DNA of 64,000 bases, taken from the NCBI RefSeq assembly GCF_000003815.2, contig NC_049996.1, positions 5,472,012-5,536,011 of the forward strand. Reading direction: 5' to 3'. Below, piece after piece: positions 22,680-40,240 of this stretch. Both the position numbers and the translations under genes were made by a program. The notes under the pieces were generated by a model. It did no database searches. It was not told where the DNA came from and was given only the letters and a program-made list of their open reading frames with translations. The DNA comes from Branchiostoma floridae. Taxonomy: Eukaryota > Chordata > Leptocardii > Amphioxiformes > Branchiostomatidae. Every line of letters starts with the position of its first letter. The stretch's first letter is position 1.

Positions 22680-23110
22680 ATGTTGCTTGCACGTGGTCAC
22701 GACCCCCAGAGGGCACATGACACCAATGGAAATCTGTATTGGAGATATCTGAATGTAAAACAAGGCATCATCATCTTTGCCGCATATCAGCAGTGCAAAC
22801 AAAACAAGTCATGCGCAAGTTCTGGTGTCATCATCTCATTCGTAAACATTCTAGGTCACAACAGCTTATCCTACATTATAATGCTGTCGCAAGCGTCACA
22901 AAGTCCAATGTCAACAATGGTGGGAAATATTTCACTGTTTCAAACAATGTCGTCATATTCCTTTCTGATGACGTCAGCATAGAATGACCACTTTAAATTA
23001 GAAGGACTAAAATGTTGTTTTGTTTTACCAAATCTGCGTCTACATCCTGCATGTCATCAATGTAGAAAGAAAAGGGCTTCTACAAGTCTTAAAATGGCTA
23101 AAAATTGGAC
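22680..23110. repeat. Diverged relative of the internal part of the pogo-like element at 32380-32940
   Basis: Shared landmarks in the same order: ACAC/CCAATGGAAATCTGTATTGG, CATCTCATTCGTAAACATTC, TAGGTCACAACAGC, TGACGTCA, GAATGACCACTTTAAATT and TCTACATCC. Terminal repeats are not recognisable here. Confidence 0.7.
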
Positions 23111-23847
23111 CCAAAAGGTAGGCGTTCACTGACCTCTGCCCTCCTAGATGTCGCCCTTCTGAAGAATCGGCACTCTCGTGTGGCGATTGTGGCGCCCGAT
23201 CAGCCAGCGGGTCAGCCACGGCCCGTGCACAGTCGTGTCAAACTCGTCCACTTCATCACCCTGTCAGACAAAAAGACAGTAAAATTAGATTAGATATGAC
23301 TTCAGCAATCTTACTAGATATCTATGAGGTCACACAGACAGCAACTGTAATACTGTAAAGAATGCTTCCGCCCCAGAGGCGTCACAAAAACACTCAAAGA
23401 CAGCCCAGTGCTCGTCTCGAGTTCGCCCCCGCGGTCAGCATCGCTACGAGGTACCTAGTTTGGATCCTTGGCGGTGCGCATCAGAACAGGCCTGCGCTTC
23501 TCCCAAAATCCGCTAGGCTTGTCAGTGTCCTGCCAACGCAGATCTAGGCTCCAGCGGATTTGTTCCGTTTTATTCAGGAGACTGGATTTCTTGGAAGAAC
23601 CATGAATTACTTAATTGCTTTTTAACAGCTGATGCACAATAACAACAACAGTGACAAGGATAGTTCTGTCTGCATACACGTGATTATCTAAGCCATATCA
23701 ATGATCAGGAATTACATCTGAAGCGATTTTCAAAGTACCAATGAAATGAAATTCAATCTGCCATTCACGTTAAAGTTTTGTCTTTTCAGGAGATATTTAT
23801 ATGGTATACAAATCAATTGTCTGCTGTCGAGTCCTGTGTGTTCCTTA

Positions 23848-24080
23848 TACCTCTGTCACATTACCCACGATCTTCGGGCGTATCTATGGAAGATCAGCCA
23901 TATTTAAGATCGACAGAGGAGTTGCGCGTATTTTTCACCTGAAAACTGTCCCTGTCACATATAAGCCATACTTTGTAAATTGCGCAATTGTTGTGCAATA
24001 AAGTTATCATTATAAGCGAGGCTCGGGCGATTGCCGAAGAATAGTCGTCCGATCGAATTTCACCAAATGTGACAGAGGTA
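23848..24080. mobile_element. MITE in a PhyH intron (233 bp)
   Basis: 15-bp terminal inverted repeats TACCTCTGTCACATT and AATGTGACAGAGGTA, with inner TCTTCGGGCG/CGCCCGAG-like complementarity. Lies between PhyH exons 24360-24276 and 23581-23455. Confidence 0.85.
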
Positions 24081-24519
24081 TTACGCGAGACATCATCAGT
24101 AACGGATTGTGATATCTCAGAAATTATCCATGCTAGGGCCAGTAGCCCTTTTTGTGACGTCATGATCAACTAAGCAGACAGTTGAATTAAAGATTACGCA
24201 GATGTTTGCAGAAATACTTTTCTACGTGAATGATAGAGAAAGTCTTATTTCACTGGCACCTCATCAGCAATGTACCTTCTGTGCGGAATGGCATTGTTGA
24301 TGAATAAGACGCCCCCATAAGGAACTTCACAATTCACGAAGTCAGTCTTCATATTGACACCTGCCTAATTAGAACAAACAACGTTTTCATTAACCCTTAT
24401 CACAGACTCGCAAGCGCTTACCGAATTTCTCTATACTCTTTGTCCACGTTCGTGATATTTCTAATTCGAGTTCTACATTGAATTGCTTTGGAAAATGAGA
24501 GTTGTCCAGACCCTATCCC

Positions 24520-24720
24520 CGCGCTATCTATATATTTAGAGGTGGTTTAACTGGCCTTAGGTATAACACACCAGTTTCTGTATATAGATATCTGGTATAA
24601 TCGCCCTTCGACGTAACACATCAGCATCTGTATCTGTACAGCAGGTATACTATAACCTCCCTTCGGAATAACACACCAGCATTTGTATCTGTATAGCAGG
24701 TATAACCACTCTACGCAATG
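24520..24720 (-). repeat. CR1-like LINE 3' tails, minus strand
   Basis: Two to three copies of the unit CAGCATCTGTATCTGTA..GCAGGTATA. Its reverse complement, TATACC..GCTG..TAGATACAGATACAG, follows the retrotransposon ORF at 41276-41414, so these are probably 3' ends of the same family. Confidence 0.5.
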
Positions 24721-25039
24721 TTGAACACATCAATCCTAGGTTGATAACTCTGGTAATGAAAGGCATGACTATTTCTTGTTCTCCTTTGAGCTGGTACTAG
24801 CTAGAACTTACCCAGTGTCCTCTCCATCTCCTCCTCCAGTACTTCGAGTACCATGTTCCTCCCACCACCCCCACGTGGTCGGCTGTCACTCCCTTCCGGT
24901 GGCCCCGACGCACGACCTACACAGTGGAAACAATGTCATAGCATGTCCAGCACAAAGCGCGTTTTGCTGCAGTAGCAAACTACCGAGTCGCAAACATGTG
25001 CAAGTATGAGACATAATCACCTCCATGAAAGATGGCGGT

Positions 25040-25043
<4 letters not shown>

Positions 25044-25103
<60 letters not shown>

Positions 25104-25360
25104 CTGCCTGTCTATCTGTCTCTCTGTCTGTCTGTCTGTCTGTCTGTCTAATTGCATTTCCGGATTTTGTTGCCAGCCTAAGTAATACCACCTCTGGATG
25201 GATTAAAAGGCTTGGAATCTTGGTCACATGCTGTTCTCTAAAACACACACACAAACGGACACACACACACGAACACACACACACACAGAGACACACACAG
25301 GCACACACATACATATACATACGAGTACACACACAGACACTCAGACACACAGACACACGC
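25044..25360. repeat. GT and CA microsatellites around a conserved core
   Basis: (TG)n at about 25044-25100, (TCTG)n to 25148, a nonrepetitive core 25149-25240 (inverted relative of 20990-21060), and CA-rich sequence 25241-25360. The long ORFs here on both strands are repeat artefacts. Confidence 0.95.
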
Positions 25361-25369
25361 GCCTCTTAC

Positions 25370-25833
25370 CTCTGTTCAATGTGTCAGTTTTCATTCCCTG
25401 GCCGTCGACAGAAACCGACACCTGTAAGAATGTCTCGTTCTTCTTCCGCCTGACTTTCTGCGTAGTTCCCAAGCCGTACCACCGTTTGTTAGGTAGACCT
25501 TCCACTGACTCTAGTCCGGCTGCGACAGAGATGCAGAGCTCACCGATGGTTTTGTCCTTGCACCGTTTCGCCTTTCGCAGTTTAAGGACCAGTTCCTCTG
25601 TTGGTGACCATGGCATGAACTCAGTAGAATTTTTTCTTGTCAGTTTGTACCTTTTTCTTGCCGTGGCGCATTGTTACCAGATACTTGCCCTGACTCTGGC
25701 GATTAACGTTGCCCTCGTGTACCGTAACGTTCAGCTTTGTCTGGCCGCTCTGTCTCTTACCTCCAGGCCTGAGCAGTGACAGCGCGTGTACCACAGTAAG
25801 ATATGCTGAAACTGCCTTGTCTATGATGCCCAT
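25370..25833 (-). pseudogene. C2-domain gene fragment with frameshift
   Basis: From an ATG at 25833 the frame gives MGIIDKAVSAYLTVVHALSL and QTKLNVTVHEGNVNRQSQGK, ending soon after RHGKKK. After a one-base shift near 25638 it continues EFMPWSPTEELVLKLRKAKR, KDKTIGELCISVAAGLESV, NKRWYGLG, VSVDGQG, to a good donor AACAGAG|GTAAGA at 25370. The beta-strand order and the IGE-x-x-I/V plus W-Y-x-L signature fit a C2 (Ca2+/phospholipid-binding) domain. Its donor phase (1) does not match the next PhyH exon (0), so the two are probably separate genes. The ATG lies on the boundary of duplicated module A. Confidence 0.55.
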
Positions 25834-27490
25834 TTTACTGAGCGAAGATTGCAAATACAGCTTTAGACAAGAAAGAACATGATAGATACGTGTTTGTATC
25901 CTCAACAATATTCCTGTGTTATTCTACACTGAAACTGAATGCTATTCTGGAACACTGTATAACAAACAAATAACTTTTTACCAATTCATTGTCCCTGTAA
26001 GTGGAAGATACAATGTTCTAGAACACGCTCATTTATTTATAAACAACGAGATTCACCTTTACAACTTTCCTAAACTTTGTTACTCATAGCAGAGAGTTGG
26101 TGGACCTCTGGTACATGACATTTGGTATGTTTAAAGAACAATCTTCCAACATCATCATCATCACCCAAGAATGATGAAATTATGATTATTAATGTTGTTT
26201 AGTTGCAGTGACACTAAGTCGTCCAATGATTTTAATTCAATTTTCGTTGGATTATAGCAACAAAACTTTAACGTTCATGAAACTTCAACTTGTGAGCTGA
26301 TTTCCAAACACGTTTCCTCATACTCGAGTTCCAATGTCCTACAAGTAAGCAAAACAAAGTGTCCATCTTTCAAACTTTTAGCATGTTTTAGGTTTAGTTT
26401 GTCTGACTGTGTTTGTATTTCTGACCTAATATCTTAGCACAACCCAAGAAGGTGTGGACATGTTGGCACCACCGCATATCACATCTGCTCAAATTTGAAC
26501 ATGTTTTTGACTATGTTGTTGAATTTGGTAAAACTTGTGTTGATCTTTTGCAAATAGGAATGCCATCAACTTGCGAATACATTTTGTCACAGATCACGGA
26601 ACCTTTCATATGTTATCAATTTTATTTACAATCGCACAAAGGTTCAGACGTGGTATAGTTGTCCGTAAGACACAGCTTTGGTGAGAGCGACTTCTATATG
26701 TTGATGGTGGTACTGCAACAATAGTGTACTGACGTGGCGTGTATACAGACATCCTGGCGTCTCTATATTTTGTGCAATGTTTTTAAAACAATGTCTTGGC
26801 ATTCCAAAATAGCTATAGCAAATCCTTATAATTTACAAGGAAAGTCATCATAAAATAGAATTCAATGTAATCAACAGTCGAAAGGAAGCCAGCGTTTAAT
26901 TCGTTGTGTAATAGTCCCCAAGGCAACTACCTTGTTAGTAAGTTTATGTTGGTTTTACTCTGCGTCATAATGATTGTTGCGCTTTATCATCACCTGTTAT
27001 TACTACATAGGCCGGGTCTCAGTCAACGTGGTAGTGGGGACCCCAAGCTGTTTGCGTAAATATTGCGTGAATGGACAATTCTGCTATAGGTCAATAGGGG
27101 ACGCTTTTGATCCATGTAACCAAGCAGGTCCTTCGGTAGCATACGATAGTACCAAAAGCTGCCTGAGGAGAAAAGCCGGCATAGGAGTGTGTTTGGCTAC
27201 CGGAGGCTGATGACTCCCTTTGGACAGCTCTGATACTGTAATTTCATGCCACTGGTAAATCTGTCTGGAGATTAGCTTTCCCTACAAGGACAAGGCAAGT
27301 GAAGTCAAAGTCAAAGAAGCAACATGGGCGACCCCGGTCTGTGTGACAGGCTGAATAAGGCTTGGGTGACATTTCCAAACCGGCCCCCGGCCTAGCCTGG
27401 AATCCAGCCGGGTTNNNNNNNNNNNNNNNNNNNNNNNNNNNNNNNNNNNNNNNNNNNNNNNNNNNNNNNNNNNNNNNNNNNNNNNNNNNN
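25834..27490. repeat. Duplicated module, copy A
   Basis: 25834-26100 matches 36782-37085 (ATTTTACTGAGCGAAGATT, GATACGTGTTTGTATCCTCA, CTGAATGCTATTCTGGAACA). 26390-26530 matches 37096-37225. 26980-27115 matches 37345-37490 and 44040-44200 (GGGACGCTTTTGATCCATGT). Spacing between blocks differs by deletions. Only copy A keeps the open exon at 27011-27210. Confidence 0.85.
27011..27210 (+). CDS. Possible small Cys-containing terminal exon (copy A)
   Basis: Acceptor TACATAG|GCCGG, then an open frame to TGA at 27208-27210: RVSVNVVVGTPSCLRKYCVN, GQFCYRSIGDAFDPCNQAG, then SCLRRKAGIGVCLATGG. Six cysteines. The matching sequences in copies B and C are broken by stops and shifts, so this may be the functional parent or chance. 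Family not recognised. Confidence 0.35.
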
Positions 27491-27514
27491 NNNNNNNNNN
27501 NNNNNNNNNNNNNN
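27415..27514. other. Assembly gap (100 N) inside an inverted repeat
   Basis: The left flank CTAGCCTGGAA and the right flank TTCCAGGCTAG are exact reverse complements. Further out, GGAAACGAAAA (about 27543) and TTTTCGTTTCC (about 27640) form another inverted pair. Confidence 0.98.
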
Positions 27515-27740
27515 TTCCAGGCTAGCTCCGGACGGGATGTTTGCGGAAACGAAAAGTAAAAGTGTTGACCAAGGAATATACACAAATTATGCCAATGATT
27601 AATATTGTTTACGTTTTTGTGTTTTTGTATGATCACATTTTTCGTTTCCGAAAGCTACCCGGCCGGACCCCGGGTTGGAAGTAATGACCCAGGCTTTAAG
27701 AAGGTAAGGCCACAGCAAGTAAGGATGGCATCCTCTGCAG

Positions 27741-27876
27741 ACCCCAAAGTCAGCTGTGTAACGGCTACCACAACCAGTTTCGCTTCTACAAGGATAGTCA
27801 TGGCTACGTGTACCTCGCTAGTGTTACTTCTACCATCAAGGCTACCACGCCATATGTTTTCCCTATTCTGCACTGA
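27741..27876 (+). CDS. Possible terminal exon of an unknown gene
   Basis: Acceptor CTCTGCAG|A and an open frame of 45 codons, PQSQLCNGYHNQFRFYKDSH then GYVYLASVTSTIKATTP, ending TGA. An upstream open piece ends FKK|GTAAGG at about 27702, but the phases do not join cleanly. Function unknown. 27877-28439 shows nothing else. Confidence 0.28.
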
Positions 27877-28439
27877 ATGGTACTTTACCGGCGTCATGTT
27901 CCCCAGAGGAGAATTGTTTTCAAAATAAGGTGAAGAGTAATGAGGGCGCTGATGTCATCCATAAAAGCTACTTGCCTTGGCCTTAGTAGTCCGCTTCACA
28001 TATCTGATCTTTGGGTTGCCAGTTTCACATTCCCATAGATACTAAAATAGACCAGCGCACTGCTGTGAGAACGTCAGGTCATTTGCAACTACCTTGAACC
28101 TTGTGCCTTGTATTCCCGGGTCGTGTAGGCACTACATGGCTACTAAATGTAAACAAAAATTTCTTTTGCCTTTAATACAGCTTTGCATTGCATGGATTCC
28201 GTCTCTTTACTTTCCTATCATCTAAATAATCAAAACGTACAATATATCAAATGCGAATTTTTAAAAGATCATTATATTATTACCTAGTATAATGGTTTTA
28301 CCAAGGAGGTTATTTAATCTCTTTGGTTTTACGTTGTTCTGCCATCAAGTAAAAAATTCAACGGGAAAAGCTGGCACTTAACCGTCGAAAAAGGACTTGT
28401 CAGCACAGCAGAGACGGGGCATATAGCTACCCTCACAAG

Positions 28440-34247
<5,808 letters not shown>

Positions 34248-34248
<1 letters not shown>

Positions 34249-34556
34249 AGGGGGGTTCACACGTGCCTATATATGCTAGTCCATATGAGATCCTTATGGA
34301 GTTCTTGGCCCCTACCAGGCTCCACAGGTCACTGTAAAAATAGTAGAGTTTGGACAAATATATATACGTAACATGCCAAAGGAGTTAGCTGGTTTGGTAT
34401 GGTTTGCGACCAAGCTAACTCGTCTGGCATGTTATCTTGTTTATATTTGTCCAATTTCTATTATTTTTCCAGCAACCTGTGGAGCCTGGTGGAAGCTAAG
34501 ACGTCCACACGGTCCTCATTCGGACTTGAATATATGTGAACCCACGTACGTCCGTT
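34248..34556. mobile_element. Palindromic MITE, family P, copy 2
   Basis: Same palindrome as 12361-12671, starting AAGGGGGGTTCACA at the last base of the SDR TAA and ending around GTGAACCCAC. It will form the start of the SDR 3' UTR. 34557-34740 shows nothing further. Confidence 0.85.
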
Positions 34557-34740
34557 ATGAATGAGACGAGGTACTTCAATCAACCATGATTTTTAAGGCA
34601 ATACTCTTGCAGTATGTGTTCTGGATCCTGTGCTTGCAAGCATATTAGTTTTGGTGTCACTTAAAGGAAAGCGGCATTACAAATATTTTGGGGCATAACT
34701 ATAAACTGCAAGGTGATGTATCAGTGTCCACCAAATTTCA

Positions 34741-34812
34741 GTCACTGTCGCCACGCCAACGCCACGCCAACGCCACGCCAACGCCACGCCAACGCCACGC
34801 CAACGCCACACC
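34741..34812. repeat. 11-bp tandem repeat (CGCCACGCCAA)
   Basis: About six copies, the last degenerate. 34813-35470 holds only a spurious ORF and AT-rich sequence. Confidence 0.9.
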
Positions 34813-35474
34813 AATCTTTTCAATAAAGCATAGGAAAATGTCTAGGCTTCTGTCTTGCAACCAACTCACCCAATAAACATTACGACTTTCCAATCCACCA
34901 TCTGTTTCGCTTTTAGGACCGATCAGTGTAAACAAAAGTAAAGATGATTTTCGGCGTCAAGTTTCCAATGGAGTCAGAATGTACAGGGTTAATAAGAAGT
35001 TCCATTTGTACTCAGTTGGATTGCTTATGTTTGAAGGACTAACAAAAGACTATGTACAGATGGCATTTGTGAATCGTACATTCTTTTATTCATTGATAAT
35101 CATTGTCATACAGAATACAGTAACTGTTTTGCTCTTCCTTATCAATGAACACTATTATACAGTAATTAGAAACCATAACATGACTACAGCCCTAATGTTT
35201 TGTCTAGTTCTTCTACCTAAAAATAGTATTCAAGCAATTTCGTGTAAAGTAGTCATACTGCCATGCAATCCACATATCCTATCGACAGTTCATCATTTTC
35301 CTCTAACTTTCAAAATCATTATGTACAGCTTTCAAGTTTGGTTCAAGTGGGTTAAAGTAAAGTAAGTAATATCATTTAGTCGCTACAATAAAGTGGAATT
35401 AAACCTTCTTGCTTTTAATGTTCTTTTCCATTCAACATATTATCATTTTTTTATTAAGGAACTCGAGTTTCAAA

Positions 35475-36165
35475 CATCAACACAAATAGTAATGTTTGTC
35501 ATTGTGCTGAACACAATCTGCACGCAGGTGAACAGGCCTGTTCTTGGCGATGAACACCATCAACACAAATAGTAATGTTTGTCATTGTGCTAAACACAAT
35601 CTGCACGCAGGTGAACAGGCCTGCCCTTGGCGCTAAACACTGTCAACACAAATAGTTATATCTGTCCTTGGTTCTGAACACCATCTACACTCAGTTGAAC
35701 AGGCTTGTCATTAGCGATAAACACCATCAACACAAATACTTATGTCTGTCCTTGTGCCGAACACCCTCTGCACTCCGGTGAACAGATCTGTCCTTGGCGA
35801 TAAACACCATGAGCACAAATAATCATATCTGTCCTTAGTGCTGAACACCCGCAAAACACAAGCTAACATATCAGTCGTTTGAGCTGAACGCAAGCTGCTC
35901 ACGGGTGCACAGGCCTGTCCGTGGTAATGAACAGCATCCACAGAAATAATCAGGCCCGTCCTCGCTGCTTAACACCGTCCAAACACAAGTAAACATTCCT
36001 GTTCTTGGTGCTTAATGCAATTCAGACACAAATAAACACACCTGTTCATGGTGCTGAAAACCACAGTTGAACAGGTCTCTACAAGGCGCTGAGCACCATC
36101 TCCACACAGTTAAACAGCTCTTCCCTGGTACTGAACACCATCCAAAGTCAGGTTAGTGAATCTCT
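35475..36165. repeat. Degenerate tandem repeat, ~42-bp subunits
   Basis: Recurring pattern CTGAACACCATC-ACACA-GTGAACAGGCCTGTCCTTG. Two adjacent ~83-bp higher-order copies at 35480-35640 are nearly identical; later copies are diverged. Confidence 0.9.
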
Positions 36166-36605
36166 GTTGCTTTAACACCACAAACACACCCAGACTAGAC
36201 GCATATCACTGTATATTGCTCCCAGTAAAAAAAATCAGTCAACGAATGCAGAAAATTCTCCCTTATAAAATGGTAGCAATGCTTGGTGTTTGTTATATAC
36301 AGATAGACTTCAGTGTTTTAATGTTAGAACGAGTAATACGAGGGGGGACGTATAGCGTACAGTAGAATATCAAAACCTTTCAAGCTAAGAGAATTTGTAA
36401 ATTGTACCTAGATATAAAAGTGCAGATTGTTGGAATATGAAAAAGTATCCGTTTTGTAGTGCCCTTTACTAGGATGATGGAACCTCGTCCTTACATTGGT
36501 TTCTAAAAGTCCAACGTAAATTTGCTGTTATCGCGAGGAGAACGCAAGGTTGGAAAACTGTTTCATCTTTCATGTAGATAACAAGACGTACACTTGGTCA
36601 CCTAA

Positions 36606-36780
36606 CGCTAAGGGCACAACCCGCCGTACGTGCAAATACGTGCTTCCTATCTACCAAAACGTGGATAATCTTTTGGGAACCGTAAATGGTAAGTACCGCC
36701 TCCGTACAAACTCGTAGGGAATCCGACGGATTCTGGAGCACACAGACACGCCGTAGAATAACGTGCAGGCAAAACTTCGG
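36606..36780. mobile_element. MITE family Q, copy 3, truncated
   Basis: Starts CGCTAAGGGCACAACCCGCC and shares GTAAGTACCGCCTCCGTAC and GTGCAGGCAAAACTT. It stops where duplicated module B begins, so it may mark the breakpoint. Confidence 0.85.
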
Positions 36781-36781
36781 A

Positions 36782-37241
36782 TTTTACTGAGCGAAGATTA
36801 CAAAATCAGCTTTAGTCCAGCCGCTGCGCCTCCTCCATCCGCGTGATACTCCTATGGGAGGTTTGCGGATTACGAACTAGAACTAGAACAAGAAAGGACA
36901 TGATAGATACGTGTTTGTATCCTCAACAATATTCCTGTGTTATTCTACACTGAGACTGAATGCTATTCTGGAACACTGCATAACAAACAACTTTTTACCA
37001 GTTCATTGTCTTGTAAGTTGAAGATATAAAGCTAGAACCCGCTTATTTGTTCATAAACAACGAGATTAATCTTTACAACTTTATATGGACGTATTTTAGG
37101 GTTAGTTTAGACCGTGTTTGTGTTTCCAACGTACTATCTTATCACAACCAAGCAGGTATGGATATGTCGGCACCACCGCATATCACATCTGCTCAAATTT
37201 GAAAGTGTTTTGACTATGTTGTTGAGTTTAGTAATGTAACA

Positions 37242-37293
<52 letters not shown>

Positions 37294-37800
37294 CGTTTAT
37301 GTTGGTTGTAGTTATAGTGTGCTTTAAAATGATTGTTATGCTTTGTCTTCATCTGTTATCACTACATGGGATGGGTCTCAGTGAATGTGGCAGTGGGGAT
37401 CCCTAGCTGTTGAGGTAATTATTGCGTGAACGGACCCATCTGCTACAGTACCAATATATGTTAATAGGGGACGCTTTTGATCCATGTAACGAAGGATGTC
37501 TTTAAACCTCAATGTGTTGATGACTATTTCCCGGTGGTTTTCTGTGACAAGAACGCACCGATACATAGCAAAACCAGTTCTTGTCATGAGCCATTTTATT
37601 TCCTTGAACACAGGAATCACAAAAACGAGTCATTTGACCAGCGGTGGATTTTGGGGGCGTATAAAACATTTATTTCACATTTACCTCAGGAATTAAACAT
37701 AACCTACATGCATTTAGCAACAACGATCACACATCCGTTCACACGATCCGTCAAGCTAGAAACTGTCAGATTAAACATTGAACCGAGGTTTGACTGAGTT
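36782..37800. repeat. Duplicated module, copy B (decayed)
   Basis: Same blocks as copy A. The exon equivalent (37369-37490) has stops and shifts. The plus-strand frame 37477-37797 (TSSCHEPFYFLEHRNHK..., ending VKLETVRLNIEPRFD) shares its end with copy C (VKLEIVRLN at about 44210), so this part belonged to the parental module. A (TA)n tract lies at 37242-37290. 37800-38830 has nothing recognised. Confidence 0.75.
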
Positions 37801-39297
37801 TTACATTACGAAGAGATGTAAACCGGATGTACAATGATGATGATAATGAAGAAATGTGGCCATAAGAATAAAGGTAAGTAAATATACTGAGATATGATAG
37901 GTCACAAAACTAGACAGACGTTTGGACAAACCACATAAAATGCCATTTTTGTTCAATCTATTCGATTTTTGGCGACAAAATTAGTATAGTTTAGTTTGAA
38001 GATAGGTTAATCTTACACTCCTTCGTGGCTCTAAGGTGGTTTTAAAAATATTCTCTATTCTCCATTACCATATTCAATTCAATGTGTACGAGGGGTACTA
38101 AACAAGTTCTCGGCCTCATCAACAAATAAATTGCACAACTCAAATTTCGGGGTACAAACCTTTCATGAATGTCTACCAAATTTCAAATTAATCTTATCAT
38201 TACTTTCAGTGCGACACCCAGTAATAAAAGAAGAAAAATTATGGAAAATTGAGCCGCGACCTGAAGTGTGCAGGTCATCTTCAGATAAACACTTCTTTCT
38301 AGTTTAAACTCGAAGGAATTCCTCATTAAACTTTTTATACCATGTCTTTCAAATTTCAGGGAACACAGACCGCACATTTCTTATCATCCTTGTTTTCTTC
38401 ACACCTTACCTACTGATTTTTATACATTAACGGAAATCGCAATGATGTCAAATTTGGTAAATGTTGATTGATAAGAGCGTTCAAATAACTATAAAAATAT
38501 GACTTCTTTCTGTGGGAGGCGACGATACTATTCATCACGCCTCGTATGCACACGCAAAATCTCTTTTCTCCATCTAAAACGATAATATTTCTCTTTATTC
38601 CTGCAGTTTAAACTTGCGAAAGAATCAACATTATGTTGATGTAGAAAGAAAATTGTGGGATAATCCGATTTTCCGATATAATGTAATGGGATGAAACGGG
38701 GAAACAAAGTAAAGTGTGCATTTCTTAACATGCATTTTGTTACGCCCGTTCTGTCATATCCAAATTTACATTCGTTTCCCTATAAACCTAAGTGTTTACA
38801 TACCAAATATCATCACCATCCAGTCGCAGCATGGGCGATAGGCCATCGAGTTTTTGTTGAAATCGCTGTTGCTATCTTTGTACGTAACGTTATATACTCA
38901 ACACACACTGTATACAGTAATACCATACTGTGTACTCAGTCCATTGAATCAAATAATAAACAAGATGCTGAGCTTGAAAGACGCACTGTGTACGCCGAGC
39001 TCCGTTTGCTGCGTCGTTCTAGATCACGGGGATAGTTCACGCAAAGGCCGACGGGAGTAGAACAGTTTCGCAGTTGGCTCGAACGCGTTCGCGAAGCCCT
39101 GCTCGAACCGATGAACCGCCAAGAGGGCTAACTTCTCTAACTACATAAAAGTGACTGGGTAGGAAATACTATCCGGCAAGAGCGTTACCAATAGGGGTGA
39201 CCAGCAGGAAAAGTGAGTTAGAACCACGGTTCTATGGTGGATCTGGGACTTCTCGGCTTTTACGTGAGAATAGTTTTCAACGTGGCTGGTTTGACCA

Positions 39298-40240
39298 AAG
39301 GCGATAGGCCATCGAGTATTTGTTGAAATCAGTATTACATGTACTTTGTCGTACTAAAATCAGACTTTATGAACTCGAATAGTGTGTACTCGTTCGTAAG
39401 AGATTCCTGAGAATCATACACTGACTACCACACACTCAGTGTACTCGGTCCTCTCAAATAGTCCCCAGAATCATACATTGACACACTCTCTCTGAAAAAT
39501 TCCGTGAATCATTGACATCACTGTGTACTCAGTCCACTAAAAGATTCCCGAGAATCATACACTACACTATTACACTATAAAACACGCGGTGTGTACTTGG
39601 TTCACTGAAACTTTGGCGGGAAATCTGAGTCTCTCGTCTGATTGGCTAGCAATGATGTAACAGTCTTGTGCAGCAGCGGTCCTAGCGGCCAGATATGGTA
39701 CTGCTGGTAACGCTGTTCCCCGGAAATCGGACTTTACAAAATGTTGCATATCTTCTTTATTATTAGGTGTTGTGTCCCAAGTAATCTTACATGGCTAGTA
39801 AGTAACACCTAGGTAATAAGTAGTATCAACGTGTTTTATTTCATTGCGGCATTTCGCCGAAAACAAGGGATTTTGAAACGGCGTTTCCTACCTATTCATT
39901 ATTGTTCCTAACACCAAAGCGTTCGGAAGTCGGTGCAAACTTCGGGTGATTTCGGCAACCGTTCGTATGTGTGATTCTTTGGAATCAACAGTTTGTGTAA
40001 CCGCTAAGTGTACGATTCTCGGGAATCTTTCCGCGGACCGAGTACACCGTGTGTGTAAGTGTACGACGATTCTCGGGAATGTTTCAGTGGACCGAGTACA
40101 CAGTGTATGTTTAATATAGTGTATGATTCTCGGAAATCCCATGGTGGAACGACTACACACTTTGAGTTCATTAGAGTACGATTTTTATTACAGCAAACTA
40201 ATACTGATTTCAACAAAAACTCAATGGCCTACCGCCTATG
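39298..40240. mobile_element. Foldback element with iterated subterminal repeats
   Basis: Outer sequence GCGATAGGCCATCGAGTATT (39301) recurs inverted near 40210-40235. Inside each arm a ~45-bp unit, TGTACTCGGTCC-CT-AAA-ATTCCCGAGAATCATACACT, is repeated: about four times on the left (39385-39610), and inverted about three times on the right (40008-40165). A truncated extra left end lies at 38826-38960. No ORF. Confidence 0.8.

Larger units (their letters stand above)
23144..24916 (-). pseudogene. Phytanoyl-CoA dioxygenase (PhyH)-like gene, 3' half, broken
   Basis: Four minus-strand exons: 24916-24812, 24360-24276, 23581-23455, 23260-23144. They read GHRKGVTADHVGVVGGTWY, then VNCEVPYGGVLFINNAIPHR, then QIRWSLDLRWQD...VLMRTAKDPN, then DEFDTTVHGPWLTRW and stop. 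The distal H-R-S and R-W-S-L-D motifs belong to the Fe(II)/2-oxoglutarate-binding half of PhyH enzymes (2-oxoglutarate-dependent hydroxylases, peroxisomal in the founder). Phases agree only if one base is restored in the first exon: after GGTWY the frame must shift to reach LEVLEEEMERTLG. A TAG is the last codon of the third exon. The N-terminal half with the HxD motif is absent. Pseudogene, or a gene hurt by assembly errors. Confidence 0.72.

Noticed and set aside
24886-25453. 142-156 aa ORFs rich in Cys/Val and His/Thr
   Set aside because: Encoded by GT/CA and TCTG microsatellites.
25621-25761. An intron inside the C2 ORF using GTAAGA at 25760
   Set aside because: The frame is open straight through, and no acceptor gives a matching phase.
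23144-25833. One fused C2-PhyH gene
   Set aside because: The C2 donor phase (1) does not match the PhyH acceptor phase (0), and the first PhyH half is missing.
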